Shown here: one piece after another, positions 1 through 8,647 of the stretch | How positions within the stretch are numbered: position 1 is the stretch's first letter | Layout of the letters: each line of letters starts with the position of its first letter | Assembly (NCBI GenBank): GCA_036782755.1 | Contig: DAIPYL010000002.1 | Coordinates: forward strand, 1-64,000 | DNA from: Jeotgalicoccus sp036782755 | GTDB lineage: Bacteria > Bacillota > Bacilli > Staphylococcales > Salinicoccaceae | Reading direction: 5' to 3' | DNA length: 64,000 nucleotides | Position numbers and translations under genes: made by a program | Notes under the pieces: generated by a model | The model's database searches: none | The model's input: the letters and a program-made list of their open reading frames with translations, nothing else | What the model was told of the DNA's origin: nothing

Positions 1-102
1 TTCCGCAGCATTTAGGATTTCTATGAACATCTATTTTATAACTTCGCCGAGTCTGGAAACACGATGCATGACTTTCATAGAACAATACAACCATCACAAA
101 CT

Positions 103-131
103 AAAAACCGGAACGATTCAGATCGTTCCGG
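103..131 (-). terminator. Intrinsic terminator of ylbP
   Basis: A perfect 10-bp inverted repeat (CCGGAACGAT, 4-nt loop, ATCGTTCCGG) is followed on the minus strand by five T residues. It lies about 20 nt past the ylbP stop codon. I see no gene in bases 1-102. Confidence 0.85.
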
Positions 132-153
132 ACATTCATCTTAAGTATAAGTT

Positions 154-606
154 TTATTTTGGATACCACATTAGTGATTCGTCTGCTAAATCGCGTTCGA
201 TATCATATTCGTGGGCATCGAAATCATGTTTTTCAAAAAAGTTGCGGGAGTTCTGGAAGCGGCTGATGGCTTTAATCGGGATGTTGAATGATTTGGCGTA
301 TTCAATCAGTTCACTGCCGAATCCTCTGCCCTGATATTTTTCCAGCACTTCAAGTTTCCATATAACTAAATAATCAGCTGTGTCGTTGTCAATCGGATGG
401 TCTGTATCTTCGCGGCGGTACAGACACATGCGTGCTGCCAGGTCATCGCCCTGGTAAATACCGTAAAATGGTGAATCGATATTTGCATCGATTACATTGG
501 CTTCGAGTTCATCAATCATGTGCAGTTCCTGGGAACCGTACTCACGGAATTTTTTAAATTCTTCTGCTGTTTTGTAGTTAATAGCTAAATTTTTTACTTT
601 TGACAT
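154..606 (-). CDS. ylbP: GNAT-family N-acetyltransferase YlbP
   Basis: A 150-residue GNAT acyl-CoA transferase of the YlbP group, which is conserved next to bshC in Bacillus and Staphylococcus; its substrate is not known. The acetyl-CoA pyrophosphate-binding loop is visible as QGRGFG near residue 93, after a beta strand reading WKLEVLEKY. Length fits the family. The ATG is preceded by AAGGAG at a good distance. It is transcribed away from bshC from its own promoter and ends at a clear terminator, so it is probably monocistronic. The family assignment is firm; the biochemical role is unassigned. Confidence 0.88.
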   Translation of the reverse strand: MSKVKNLAINYKTAEEFKKFREYGSQELHMIDELEANVIDANIDSPFYGIYQGDDLAARMCLYRREDTDHPIDNDTADYLVIWKLEVLEKYQGRGFGSELIEYAKSFNIPIKAISRFQNSRNFFEKHDFDAHEYDIERDLADESLMWYPK

Positions 607-627
607 TTGGCACGCTCCTTTTTATAC

Positions 628-656
628 AGTATATTCATAATTACTAAGCCGTTCAA
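628..656 (-). promoter_or_regulatory. Promoter of ylbP
   Basis: Read on the minus strand, TTGAAC (651-656) and TATACT (628-633) are separated by 17 bp, a near-consensus sigma-A promoter. It is back to back and interleaved with the bshC promoter. Confidence 0.65.
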
Positions 657-685
657 TTGTTTTATAGTTAAATAACTTTTATACT
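657..685 (+). promoter_or_regulatory. Promoter of bshC
   Basis: TTGTTT (657-662) and TATACT (680-685) have a 17-bp spacer, about 30 nt before the bshC start. The -35 elements of the two divergent promoters abut, so any regulator bound here would affect both genes. Confidence 0.6.
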
Positions 686-716
686 TTGAATAACGATTAA
701 TTGAGGAGAAAGATTT

Positions 717-2282
717 ATGCATTTTGAGACTATTGATTTTTCTGGGAACATACATAATACAACTGATAATAAACAATTCTACGGTGGTTTGTCTTACGAT
801 GAAGCAGGCGTTAAAGAAGTGCTGCAGCGTCCTGTGCATGAGCATACTGCAGAACTCGGCAATATAATCGAAGCGGACATGGCGCAGTACGGGCTCACTG
901 AAGTACAAGAGCGCAATATTGAGCTGCTGAAAAAAGGTCATAAAGTCGTTATAGCCGGCCAGCAGGCGGGCCTCTTTATGAGTCCTTCCTATATCATTCA
1001 TAAAATAGTGTCAATTTTAGTCGTGACTAAAGAATTTAAGGATAATCACGATTATGATGCAGTTCCCGTATTCTGGATTGCGGGTGAGGATCACGATTTT
1101 GAAGAAGTGAACCACACACATCTTTATGATACATATCACCGCAGGCGTGTAAAGGTGAACTACAAACCGAATCTGACAGTGCCGATGAGTATCGGATTTT
1201 ATAATTACGATAAAAAAGCAATGACCGAAACGCTGGATAAAGTTTTACAATATATCGGTGATTCTGATTACAGCGCCGGGTTAAAAAAGAAAGTCTCTGA
1301 TACTATTGAACGATGTACTTCGTGGACAGAGCTGTTCCACAGTCTTGTCCACGACACATTTAAAGATGACGGTCTGATTATATTCAACTCGCACCTTGAA
1401 ACAGTCCGTGAACTTGAAGTGCCGATTATGCGGAACATGTTTAAAAACCATAAAGAAATTGATGAAGCATTTAAAAGAGGACAGAAAGAGTTTTTAAGTG
1501 CTGTAAATAAAGCGCCCGTTATACAGACAGATACTAATGTACACCTGTTTGGCAATGCAACGTCAACGCGTGAGCTGATTACTGAAACAAATGACGGCTA
1601 CATGCTCGGCGGTGAAAACTTAAGTGCTGAAGACATACTTAAACGTATCGAACAGACGCCGATAGAGTTTTCAAATAATGTTGTAACGCGCCCGCTGATG
1701 CAGGAAATGCTGTTTAATACGGCTGTATTTTTAGGCGGCGGTGCAGAAATTTCGTACTGGGGCGAACTCCACAAAGTTTTCAGCATCATGAATAGACCGA
1801 TGCCGATAGTGATGAAGCGGATGGAATTCATGCATATGGATGACAGAATCCAAAAACTGCTCGGGAAATATGGGCTGACGCTTGATAATACTATTATTGA
1901 ACAGATCCGGGAGCGTAAAGAGAAACTTATCCAAACACACACGAACGACGACATTATTAATGAAATCGACCGTGTGAAAGCGACGCTGGAAGATGCATTC
2001 ACGCCGCTTTATAATCATGCTGACGAACATTTTAAGAGCGGTATAATTGACGGTAATAAAAAGCGTCATATGACTGAACTGGATTATTTAAAGAAGCGTT
2101 ATTCTGTCGATGTAAAACGCAGTTTAAGAACAGAGCTGAACAATCTGGATGAATTGAGTGAAAAACTGATGCCGAACGGAGGACTCCAGGAAAGACTCTA
2201 CCATCCATGGCAGTATAAGGCTGGTAATTGGGATTATTCTCCACTCAGCTATACTGATAAATTAACGGTCATAAAAAGTTAA
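717..2282 (+). CDS. bshC: Bacillithiol biosynthesis cysteine ligase BshC
   Basis: Catalyses the last step of bacillithiol synthesis, adding cysteine to glucosaminyl-malate; bacillithiol is the main low-molecular-weight thiol of many Firmicutes. The 521-residue protein shows the family signature stretches GQQAGLF (about residue 82), PVFWIAGEDHDFEEVNH and NNVVTRPLMQE, and ends with the conserved GGLQERLYHPWQY segment. S. aureus BshC is slightly longer (about 537). The start has a GAGGAG ribosome site. Position between ylbP and mraZ is the standard Firmicutes arrangement. A terminator follows, so it is insulated from the division cluster. Confidence 0.95.
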   Translation: MHFETIDFSGNIHNTTDNKQFYGGLSYDEAGVKEVLQRPVHEHTAELGNIIEADMAQYGLTEVQERNIELLKKGHKVVIAGQQAGLFMSPSYIIHKIVSILVVTKEFKDNHDYDAVPVFWIAGEDHDFEEVNHTHLYDTYHRRRVKVNYKPNLTVPMSIGFYNYDKKAMTETLDKVLQYIGDSDYSAGLKKKVSDTIERCTSWTELFHSLVHDTFKDDGLIIFNSHLETVRELEVPIMRNMFKNHKEIDEAFKRGQKEFLSAVNKAPVIQTDTNVHLFGNATSTRELITETNDGYMLGGENLSAEDILKRIEQTPIEFSNNVVTRPLMQEMLFNTAVFLGGGAEISYWGELHKVFSIMNRPMPIVMKRMEFMHMDDRIQKLLGKYGLTLDNTIIEQIRERKEKLIQTHTNDDIINEIDRVKATLEDAFTPLYNHADEHFKSGIIDGNKKRHMTELDYLKKRYSVDVKRSLRTELNNLDELSEKLMPNGGLQERLYHPWQYKAGNWDYSPLSYTDKLTVIKS

Positions 2283-2299
2283 TAATTGCTGGATACCAT

Positions 2300-2332
2300 G
2301 CGATTTCTTCATTTGAAGAAATCGCTTTTTTT
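2300..2332 (+). terminator. Intrinsic terminator of bshC
   Basis: An 11-bp perfect stem (GCGATTTCTTC / GAAGAAATCGC) with loop ATTT is followed by seven T residues. It separates bshC from mraZ. Confidence 0.92.
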
Positions 2333-2360
2333 ATTTGCTGAAATAATTGCCAATCTTTTT

Positions 2361-2394
2361 TATAATTTGTGGAGGAAAGTGGGGAGATGTGGTA
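2361..2394 (+). promoter_or_regulatory. mraZ promoter -10 with three MraZ boxes
   Basis: TATAAT (2361-2366) is followed at once by three TGG-type direct repeats starting at 2370, 2380 and 2390 (TGGAG, TGGGG, TGGTA). The exact 10-bp period is the layout of MraZ binding sites in mraZ promoters of other bacteria (TGGGN repeats with 5-bp gaps). The boxes cover the expected transcription start, which fits autorepression of the mra/dcw operon. A good -35 hexamer is not evident. Confidence 0.7.
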
Positions 2395-2421
2395 AATTAA
2401 TATATATAGCGGGGTGAGAAT

Positions 2422-2853
2422 ATGTTCATGGGTGAGTACAAACATAATCTGGATACGAAAGGCCGCATAATTGTGCCGAGTAAATTCAGGGAATTGCTCG
2501 ATGAACAATTCGTTATTACGCGCGGGCTCGACCGCTGTTTATTTGCATATACAGCGGATGAATGGAGCCGGATTGAAGAAAAACTTAAAGCACTGCCGCT
2601 GACAAAAAAAGATGCGCGTAAATTTACGAGATTATTTTTCTCAGGTGCAACTGCCGTGGAAATCGATAAGCAGGGACGTATTAACATCCCGCAGAATCTG
2701 CGTGAATACGCCGGCTTATTAAAAGATTGTACGGTAATAGGAGTCTCAAGCAGAATTGAAATTTGGGATTCGGCAGCGTGGGAAAATTTTTATACAGAAT
2801 CTGAAGATAACTTTGAAGATATAGCAGAAGATTTAATTGATTTTGACCTTTAG
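2422..2853 (+). CDS. mraZ: Transcriptional regulator MraZ
   Basis: DNA-binding regulator of the division and cell-wall cluster, made of two AbrB-like half domains. Both copies of the family motif are visible: DTKGRIIVPSKFR near residue 11 and DKQGRINIPQNLR near residue 80. At 143 residues it is of normal length. It is first in the cluster and sits directly after a triple TGG repeat that matches known MraZ operators, so autoregulation is likely. GGGGTGAG lies upstream of the ATG. Confidence 0.96.
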   Translation: MFMGEYKHNLDTKGRIIVPSKFRELLDEQFVITRGLDRCLFAYTADEWSRIEEKLKALPLTKKDARKFTRLFFSGATAVEIDKQGRINIPQNLREYAGLLKDCTVIGVSSRIEIWDSAAWENFYTESEDNFEDIAEDLIDFDL

Positions 2854-2864
2854 GATGTGACAGG

Positions 2865-3794
2865 ATGTTCAACCATACTTCAGTTTTACTAAAAGAAACA
2901 GTCGATGGTTTAAATATTAAACCCGACGGCATATACGTCGATGCAACACTCGGCGGAGGCGGACATACTTCATATTTATTGTCACAGCTTGAAACAGGTC
3001 ATGTCTATGCATTTGATCAGGATATGACAGCGATAAATAATGCCCGTGAAAAATTTAAAGATAACAGCAATATAACTTTAATTCATACAAATTTTGAAAA
3101 TATAACTTCAGCACTTAACGAGCTGGGTGTAACAGGTGTCGACGGTATTCTTTACGACCTCGGCGTCTCAAGTCCGCAGCTCGATGTTACAGAACGCGGT
3201 TTCAGCCATTCGAAGACAGCGAGACTCGACATGAGAATGGATCAGACACAGTCACTTGATGCTTACGAGATTGTTAATGAATATCCATATGAAGCTTTAG
3301 TCAGCATTTTTTTCAGATACGGTGAAGAAAAATTCTCGAAAAAGATTGCGAGAGAAATCGAACGTTTAAGAGCAGTTGAACCGATTGAAACAACGACAGA
3401 ACTGGCGGAAATTATTAAATCACAAATTCCCCAGAAGTTCAGAAGAACAGGCGGCCACCCTGCTAAACGTATTTTTCAGGCACTCCGTATCGCAGTTAAT
3501 GACGAGCTTGGAGTATTCGAACGTTCACTGGAACAGGCGATTGATCTTCTGAACAAAGACGGACGTGTATCAGTTATTACATTCCACTCGCTGGAAGACA
3601 GAATTTGCAAACAGATGTTTGTTGAGTACGAAAAAGGGCCGGAGCTGCCAAAAAATATGCCGATTATCCCTGAAGGATATGAACCGGTATTAAAAAGGGT
3701 GAACCGTAAACCGATTATCGCCGAAGGCGACGATTTAGAGGCGAACCCGCGCGCGCGCAGTGCGAAGCTTCGAATTGCCGAGAAACAAGTATAG
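2865..3794 (+). CDS. rsmH: 16S rRNA m4C1402 methyltransferase RsmH (MraW)
   Basis: SAM-dependent N4-methylation of cytidine 1402 in the decoding centre of 16S rRNA. The N-terminal HTSVLLKETVDGL, the SAM loop DATLGGGGHTSYLL (about residue 26), YDLGVSSPQLD and VITFHSLEDRI are all present. Length (309 residues) matches staphylococcal RsmH (311). It starts 11 nt after mraZ with AGGATGTGACAGG before the ATG and is co-transcribed with mraZ and ftsL. Confidence 0.97.
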   Translation: MFNHTSVLLKETVDGLNIKPDGIYVDATLGGGGHTSYLLSQLETGHVYAFDQDMTAINNAREKFKDNSNITLIHTNFENITSALNELGVTGVDGILYDLGVSSPQLDVTERGFSHSKTARLDMRMDQTQSLDAYEIVNEYPYEALVSIFFRYGEEKFSKKIAREIERLRAVEPIETTTELAEIIKSQIPQKFRRTGGHPAKRIFQALRIAVNDELGVFERSLEQAIDLLNKDGRVSVITFHSLEDRICKQMFVEYEKGPELPKNMPIIPEGYEPVLKRVNRKPIIAEGDDLEANPRARSAKLRIAEKQV

Positions 3795-3805
3795 GAAGTG
3801 TTGAC

Positions 3806-4183
3806 ATGGTAGTAGAAAGATATACTGAAGTGAATCCCGCGAAAAAAGTATACAGAGAACCTGACAGTCAGCCGAAAATCCGAAAAAAAGAGAAAATTGT
3901 CGGCATTAAACGCATGGAAATGGCAGTATACATAACACTTGCTGTTCTGATTGCGGCAGTTTCCATATATGTGCTATCTTTAAAAATGGAAGCATACAAC
4001 TATCAGAATGAAAAGACATCTTTAGAACAGACAATTGCAGTAAAAGACGGTGAAATCAGTGAGTTGAATACTGAGGTCACTTACCTTGCTTCTTACGATC
4101 GCATATATGAAAAAGCTCAGGAACTGGGCTTGGATTTGAACAATAGCAATGTAAAGGTTGTAGAAAAGTATGGCGAAGATTAG
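3806..4183 (+). CDS. ftsL: Cell division protein FtsL
   Basis: A small bitopic membrane protein of the divisome that complexes with DivIB and DivIC and helps activate the septal transpeptidase. The 125 residues comprise a basic cytoplasmic N-terminus, one membrane helix at about 37-59, and an extracytoplasmic coiled-coil stretch (EAYNYQNEKTSLEQT onward). Sequence is weakly conserved in this family, so the call leans on topology and on position between rsmH and pbp1. It overlaps pbp1 by 14 nt, implying translational coupling. Confidence 0.9.
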   Translation: MVVERYTEVNPAKKVYREPDSQPKIRKKEKIVGIKRMEMAVYITLAVLIAAVSIYVLSLKMEAYNYQNEKTSLEQTIAVKDGEISELNTEVTYLASYDRIYEKAQELGLDLNNSNVKVVEKYGED

Positions 4184-6317
4184 ACGGAAGATCAGTCTTA
4201 AAAATAGCAAGGTAACATTCGGCGCACTCCTGATATATTTCGGTATAGGAGTGCTTTTTCTTTTGATTATCGGTCAGTTTACAAAATTGATGATATTTCA
4301 GACGATAGGTGACGAGGATTTAGTTGCGAGAGGACAGGATAAGTATGCTGTCAGCGCAATAAACGAGCCGGAACGCGGAGAAATTGTTGACCGTGAAGGG
4401 AACATCCTCGCTGCGGACATGGAAGCATACCGCATTGCCATCATTACCGATGAAAACTATCCGAACCATGTCAGCAACCCTGAAGAGACTGCGGCACTGC
4501 TTTCGGAAGTTATCGATATGGATAAAGCGGAAATACAGAAAAAAATTGAAGGAAATATTAAAAAAGGCCAGTTCCAGATGGAACTCGGGCAGGCCGGCCG
4601 GAATATTTCATATAATGATAAGAAGTTTCTCGAAGAATCAGAAGCGACTGGTATAGTCTTTGAACCGGAAACAAGACGGTTTTATCCGAATGGCCAGTTT
4701 GCTTCCCATTTAATCGGCTTTGCGGAATTAAATGATGAACTTGGAAGACTTGACGGCCAGCTGGGATTTGAACGTATTTATAACGATCTGCTTAAAGGCG
4801 AACCTGGCAGTGTGAATTACTCACAGGATGTGTGGGGGTATATCATACCGAACTCGGACAATGTTAAGCCGCCGGTAAACGGTCACGATGTCAAGCTGAC
4901 AATCGACCCGAATATTCAGCTTTATCTGGAAGATACATTAAATGATATGGATGAACACTTTGAACCGGAAGAATTAATTGCGGTAGTTGCGGATGCAGAC
5001 ACCGGGGAAATTCTTGCAAGCGGACAGCGCCCGTCATTTAACCCGGAAACCCGTGAAGGTTTTGGAAACAGCTGGCTGAATATGCTGTACGAATATTCAT
5101 TTGAACCGGGCTCCACATTTAAAGTATTCGGCCTGGCAGCTGCTATTGAAGAAGGTGTCTATGACCCGGATACTGTCTATACATCAGGTTCAATGAATGT
5201 TATGGGCACAACGATTTACGACTGGGAAACAGAAGGCTGGGGAGACATTACCTACAATGAAGGTATGCAGTATTCTTCAAACGTACTGATGATGCTTCTG
5301 CAGGATAAAGTCGGTGCTGATAAAATGCTCGAGTATTATAAAGACTTCGGTTTCGGGCAGACGACAGGTTCTGAATTCCCGACAGAAGTAACAGGCCAGC
5401 TGGCATGGGATAACGAGCTTCAGCAAAAAACAACATCATTCGGACAAACGTCGACTGTTACACCGATTCAGCTGATTCAAGGAATGACAGCACTGCTGAA
5501 TGAAGGTGAAATGAAGAAACCTTACGTCGTTGATGAAATTACAGATGATTCAGGTGAAGTCGTGTACGACGGCAAGGAAGAAACGGTCAGACAGGTTATA
5601 TCGAAAGAAGCGGCAGAAAAAACTGTTGCTGAAATGAATACGCTGATCGACGGTTCGCTCGACCACAATCCGCAGTACAAATCCGACGAATATGAAGTGA
5701 CCGGAAAATCCGGTACCGCTCAGATATACGATCCGGAAACAGGCGGATATATGGACGGGGACTACCAGTTCTTCACTTCATTCCTCGGCTATGCACCGAA
5801 AGATGATCCTGAAGTGATTGTCTATTACGGTATTAAGCTTGCCAGCAAAAATAAGAGTGAAACATGGGACAACGGTGTTGCCCGCGGATTCAACCCTCTG
5901 ATGGAACGTACGCTGAAATATCTGGAAGTTTCTGAAGCAGATGTTTCAGGCGACCAGAATGTTGTTGAAATCGGAGATTACAGAGGCCGGGAAATTGACG
6001 CCTTAACTAAGGAATTAAATGATACAATTGATGTAAAAATAGTCGGGAACGGTAAAGAGATTACCGATCACTTCCCGCAGGATGATACATTGCTGCCGTA
6101 CGATTCACTGTTTGTGAAGACAGACGGAGATCCGACACTGCCTGATTTTAAAGGCCTTTCGAAGAGAGAAGCACTGATGCTGGCTGACTTTACAGGAATT
6201 AATATAACAGTCGAAGGTGAAGGGTATGTGGATAGCCAGTCTCAAAATGCGGGCACAGCGGTAACAGAAGAAACTGCTGTGGAAATCACTTTATCGTCAA
6301 ATGACCCGAACGATTAG
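4170..6317 (+). CDS. pbpA: Septal penicillin-binding protein PBP1 (class B transpeptidase, PASTA)
   Basis: Class B penicillin-binding protein for septal peptidoglycan cross-linking. Topology: short cytoplasmic tail, membrane helix at about 18-41, dimerisation domain with PERGEIVDREG (about 67), then the transpeptidase domain with S315-T-F-K318 (nucleophile Ser315), S369-S-N371 and K513-S-G-T516. Two PASTA repeats follow from about residue 590. S. aureus PBP1 (744 residues) has an extra charged C-terminal tail; this one (715) ends almost directly after the second PASTA unit. It corresponds to Bacillus PbpB. It overlaps ftsL and is followed closely by mraY. Confidence 0.96.
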   Translation: MAKIRRKISLKNSKVTFGALLIYFGIGVLFLLIIGQFTKLMIFQTIGDEDLVARGQDKYAVSAINEPERGEIVDREGNILAADMEAYRIAIITDENYPNHVSNPEETAALLSEVIDMDKAEIQKKIEGNIKKGQFQMELGQAGRNISYNDKKFLEESEATGIVFEPETRRFYPNGQFASHLIGFAELNDELGRLDGQLGFERIYNDLLKGEPGSVNYSQDVWGYIIPNSDNVKPPVNGHDVKLTIDPNIQLYLEDTLNDMDEHFEPEELIAVVADADTGEILASGQRPSFNPETREGFGNSWLNMLYEYSFEPGSTFKVFGLAAAIEEGVYDPDTVYTSGSMNVMGTTIYDWETEGWGDITYNEGMQYSSNVLMMLLQDKVGADKMLEYYKDFGFGQTTGSEFPTEVTGQLAWDNELQQKTTSFGQTSTVTPIQLIQGMTALLNEGEMKKPYVVDEITDDSGEVVYDGKEETVRQVISKEAAEKTVAEMNTLIDGSLDHNPQYKSDEYEVTGKSGTAQIYDPETGGYMDGDYQFFTSFLGYAPKDDPEVIVYYGIKLASKNKSETWDNGVARGFNPLMERTLKYLEVSEADVSGDQNVVEIGDYRGREIDALTKELNDTIDVKIVGNGKEITDHFPQDDTLLPYDSLFVKTDGDPTLPDFKGLSKREALMLADFTGINITVEGEGYVDSQSQNAGTAVTEETAVEITLSSNDPND

Positions 6318-6325
6318 GAGGAGCC

Positions 6326-7288
6326 ATGAACTATATATTTTTAGCAGCCGCACTCGTGCTGACTGCAATACTGATACCGATTTTAATACCTTTATTAAAG
6401 CGCATGAAATTTGGGCAGACAATCCGGAAAGAAGGACCGGAGAGTCATTTAATTAAAACGGGCACACCGACGATGGGCGGATTGTCATTTATTTCAGTGA
6501 CAATTGTTCTGTCTGTCATCGGGCTCGTGTTCGCAGATGATATTTACAAACTGCTCGTACTGATTATTGTAACAGTCGGTTTTGGACTGATCGGTTTTAT
6601 CGATGATTATATTATCGTTGTTAAAAAAGATAACGCAGGACTGTCTTCAAAACAGAAGTTTCTTGCACAGATTGCGGTTGCAGTCATTATCTTTATTATA
6701 ATGATGAACTGGATTCCTTCTATCGATGCCGGCATTCAGATTCCGGGAACAGAGCTGTTTCTCCCGCTCGGCATATTTTTTGTCGTGTGGATTGTATTCT
6801 GGCTCGTCGGATTTTCAAATGCAGTGAACTTAACTGATGGTCTTGACGGACTGTCCACAGGTACTTCGATTATTGCTTTCGGTTCGTTTCTCGTAATCAG
6901 TCTGATTACAGGCGAAAAGGAAGTAGCGCTGTTCCTGTTTATTTTAATCGGTTCACTGATAGGATTTTTAATTTATAATAAATACCCGGCCAGGCTGTTT
7001 ATGGGTGACACAGGTTCGCTTGCACTCGGCGGTATTATTGCAACGGTTTCAATTCTGTTAAACAGCAGTCTGCTGCTGCTCGTTATCGGTATCGTTTTTG
7101 TTATTGAAACAGCGAGCGTTATGATGCAGGTTGCATCGTATAAAACGACAGGTAAAAGAATCTTTAAGATGACACCGATTCATCACCACTTCGAACTGTC
7201 GGGCTGGAATGAATGGAAAATAGTTATCGTCTTCTGGTCTGTCGGTCTGTTAGCCGGCATACTCGGTATAATATTAGGAGTGATGTAG
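6326..7288 (+). CDS. mraY: Phospho-MurNAc-pentapeptide transferase MraY
   Basis: Integral membrane enzyme that transfers phospho-MurNAc-pentapeptide from UDP to undecaprenyl phosphate, forming lipid I. The 320-residue protein has about ten hydrophobic helices and the conserved cytoplasmic motifs GFIDDYIIVVKKDN, NAVNLTDGLDGL, FMGDTGSLALGG and PIHHHFELSGW, including catalytic aspartates and the Mg-binding histidine cluster. A strong AGGAGG lies 6 nt before the ATG. It is one nt from murD, so the two are translated in tandem. Confidence 0.98.
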   Translation: MNYIFLAAALVLTAILIPILIPLLKRMKFGQTIRKEGPESHLIKTGTPTMGGLSFISVTIVLSVIGLVFADDIYKLLVLIIVTVGFGLIGFIDDYIIVVKKDNAGLSSKQKFLAQIAVAVIIFIIMMNWIPSIDAGIQIPGTELFLPLGIFFVVWIVFWLVGFSNAVNLTDGLDGLSTGTSIIAFGSFLVISLITGEKEVALFLFILIGSLIGFLIYNKYPARLFMGDTGSLALGGIIATVSILLNSSLLLLVIGIVFVIETASVMMQVASYKTTGKRIFKMTPIHHHFELSGWNEWKIVIVFWSVGLLAGILGIILGVM

Positions 7289-7289
7289 G

Positions 7290-8627
7290 ATGAAGCCATT
7301 CAGCGGATACGAGAATAAAAATGTCATCGTACTCGGGTATGGACGAAGCGGTAAAAGCGCGGTGAATGCACTTGTCAGTTTAGGTGCGAACGTTACACTG
7401 ACAACGAATGAAGTGTTTTCCGATGAGGAAGCGGAACAGAAATACAAGGCGTGGGGTGTCGAAATAGTCGACGGGCACCATCCGTCCAATCTGTTAAACC
7501 GTGCTGATTTAATTGTTAAAAACCCGGGTATCCCTTACAGTATTCCATTTTTAAAAGAAGCAGAAGAGCGGGAAATTCCGATTATTACAGAAGTGGAAAT
7601 TGCACATCACCTGACTGAAGCACCGATTTATGCGCTGACAGGTACGAACGGTAAAACGACATGTACACATCTTCTCGGTGAGATGCTGGAGCATAACGGC
7701 GGCAGTCCTATTCTTTGCGGCAACATCGGCTATCCGGCGACGGATGCAGCAATGGAAGCATCAGCTGACGATACACTGCTGATGGAATTGTCTTCTTTTC
7801 AGCTGATGGGTATAAGAGAATTCAGACCGAACATTGCGGTCATTACTAATATTTATGAAGCGCATCTGGATTATCACGGCTCAGTTGAAGCGTACCGTCA
7901 TGCGAAACTCGAAATATTTAAAAACATGACAGAACAGGACCTGCTGATTTTTAATAAAAAACAGGCGCATATGCTGGACGGTCTTGATATTAAATGCCGC
8001 ATTCATTATTTTGATGCGGATGCAGAAGCTGATGCTTATACAGAGGACGGAAACTTTATCGTGCATGGTGAAGTAATTATGCCGATTAAAGATGTAGTGC
8101 TGAAAGGCGATCATAATATCGAGAACATACTTGCAACGCTGCTTACAGCTAAAGCACACGGTGTGGACAATGAAGCGATAAAACGCACACTGACTACATT
8201 CAGCGGTATATCCCACAGACTTGAACGACTTGGTTCAGTCGATGATGTTATATATTACAATGATTCGAAAGCGACAAACAATCTTGCAACATCATTTGCA
8301 CTGAAGAGTTTCGATACGCCGGTTATCTGGCTTGCAGGCGGGCTTGACCGCGGACAGTCATTGGACGAACTGATGCAGTATGCAGGACATGTGAAGCGCA
8401 TTGTGACATTCGGAGAGACAGCATCGAAGTTCGAAGCATTGGCAAAGAAGCTGAACATTCCGGCCGAAACGACGGATAATCCATATACAGGGATTGAATT
8501 GTCGCAGCAACACGCAGAACCTGGTGATACAGTATTATTTTCCCCAGCATGTGCAAGCTGGGATCAGTATAAAGACTATGAGCGACGCGGAGACCATTTT
8601 AAAGAAGGCTTCGCAAAGCTCAGCTAA
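7290..8627 (+). CDS. murD: UDP-MurNAc-L-alanine:D-glutamate ligase MurD
   Basis: Cytoplasmic ATP-dependent Mur ligase adding D-glutamate to UDP-MurNAc-L-alanine. The 445 residues show an N-terminal UDP-binding fold (VLGYGRSGKSA, about 13), the P-loop TGTNGKTTCTH (about 117), the central catalytic domain with LSSFQL and NIYEAHLDYHG, and the C-terminal domain with NDSKATN and FSPACASWDQY. Length fits the family (S. aureus 449). It lies directly between mraY and divIB. Confidence 0.98.
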   Translation: MKPFSGYENKNVIVLGYGRSGKSAVNALVSLGANVTLTTNEVFSDEEAEQKYKAWGVEIVDGHHPSNLLNRADLIVKNPGIPYSIPFLKEAEEREIPIITEVEIAHHLTEAPIYALTGTNGKTTCTHLLGEMLEHNGGSPILCGNIGYPATDAAMEASADDTLLMELSSFQLMGIREFRPNIAVITNIYEAHLDYHGSVEAYRHAKLEIFKNMTEQDLLIFNKKQAHMLDGLDIKCRIHYFDADAEADAYTEDGNFIVHGEVIMPIKDVVLKGDHNIENILATLLTAKAHGVDNEAIKRTLTTFSGISHRLERLGSVDDVIYYNDSKATNNLATSFALKSFDTPVIWLAGGLDRGQSLDELMQYAGHVKRIVTFGETASKFEALAKKLNIPAETTDNPYTGIELSQQHAEPGDTVLFSPACASWDQYKDYERRGDHFKEGFAKLS

Positions 8628-8647
8628 CAGAACAGGAGGTATAGCCG

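Noticed and set aside
23..334. Plus-strand frame over the start of the window
   Set aside because: Mostly antisense to ylbP and crosses its terminator; no ribosome site and no family resemblance.
594..1001. Minus-strand frame over the ylbP-bshC junction
   Set aside because: Runs through both divergent promoters and the bshC start; not compatible with either gene.
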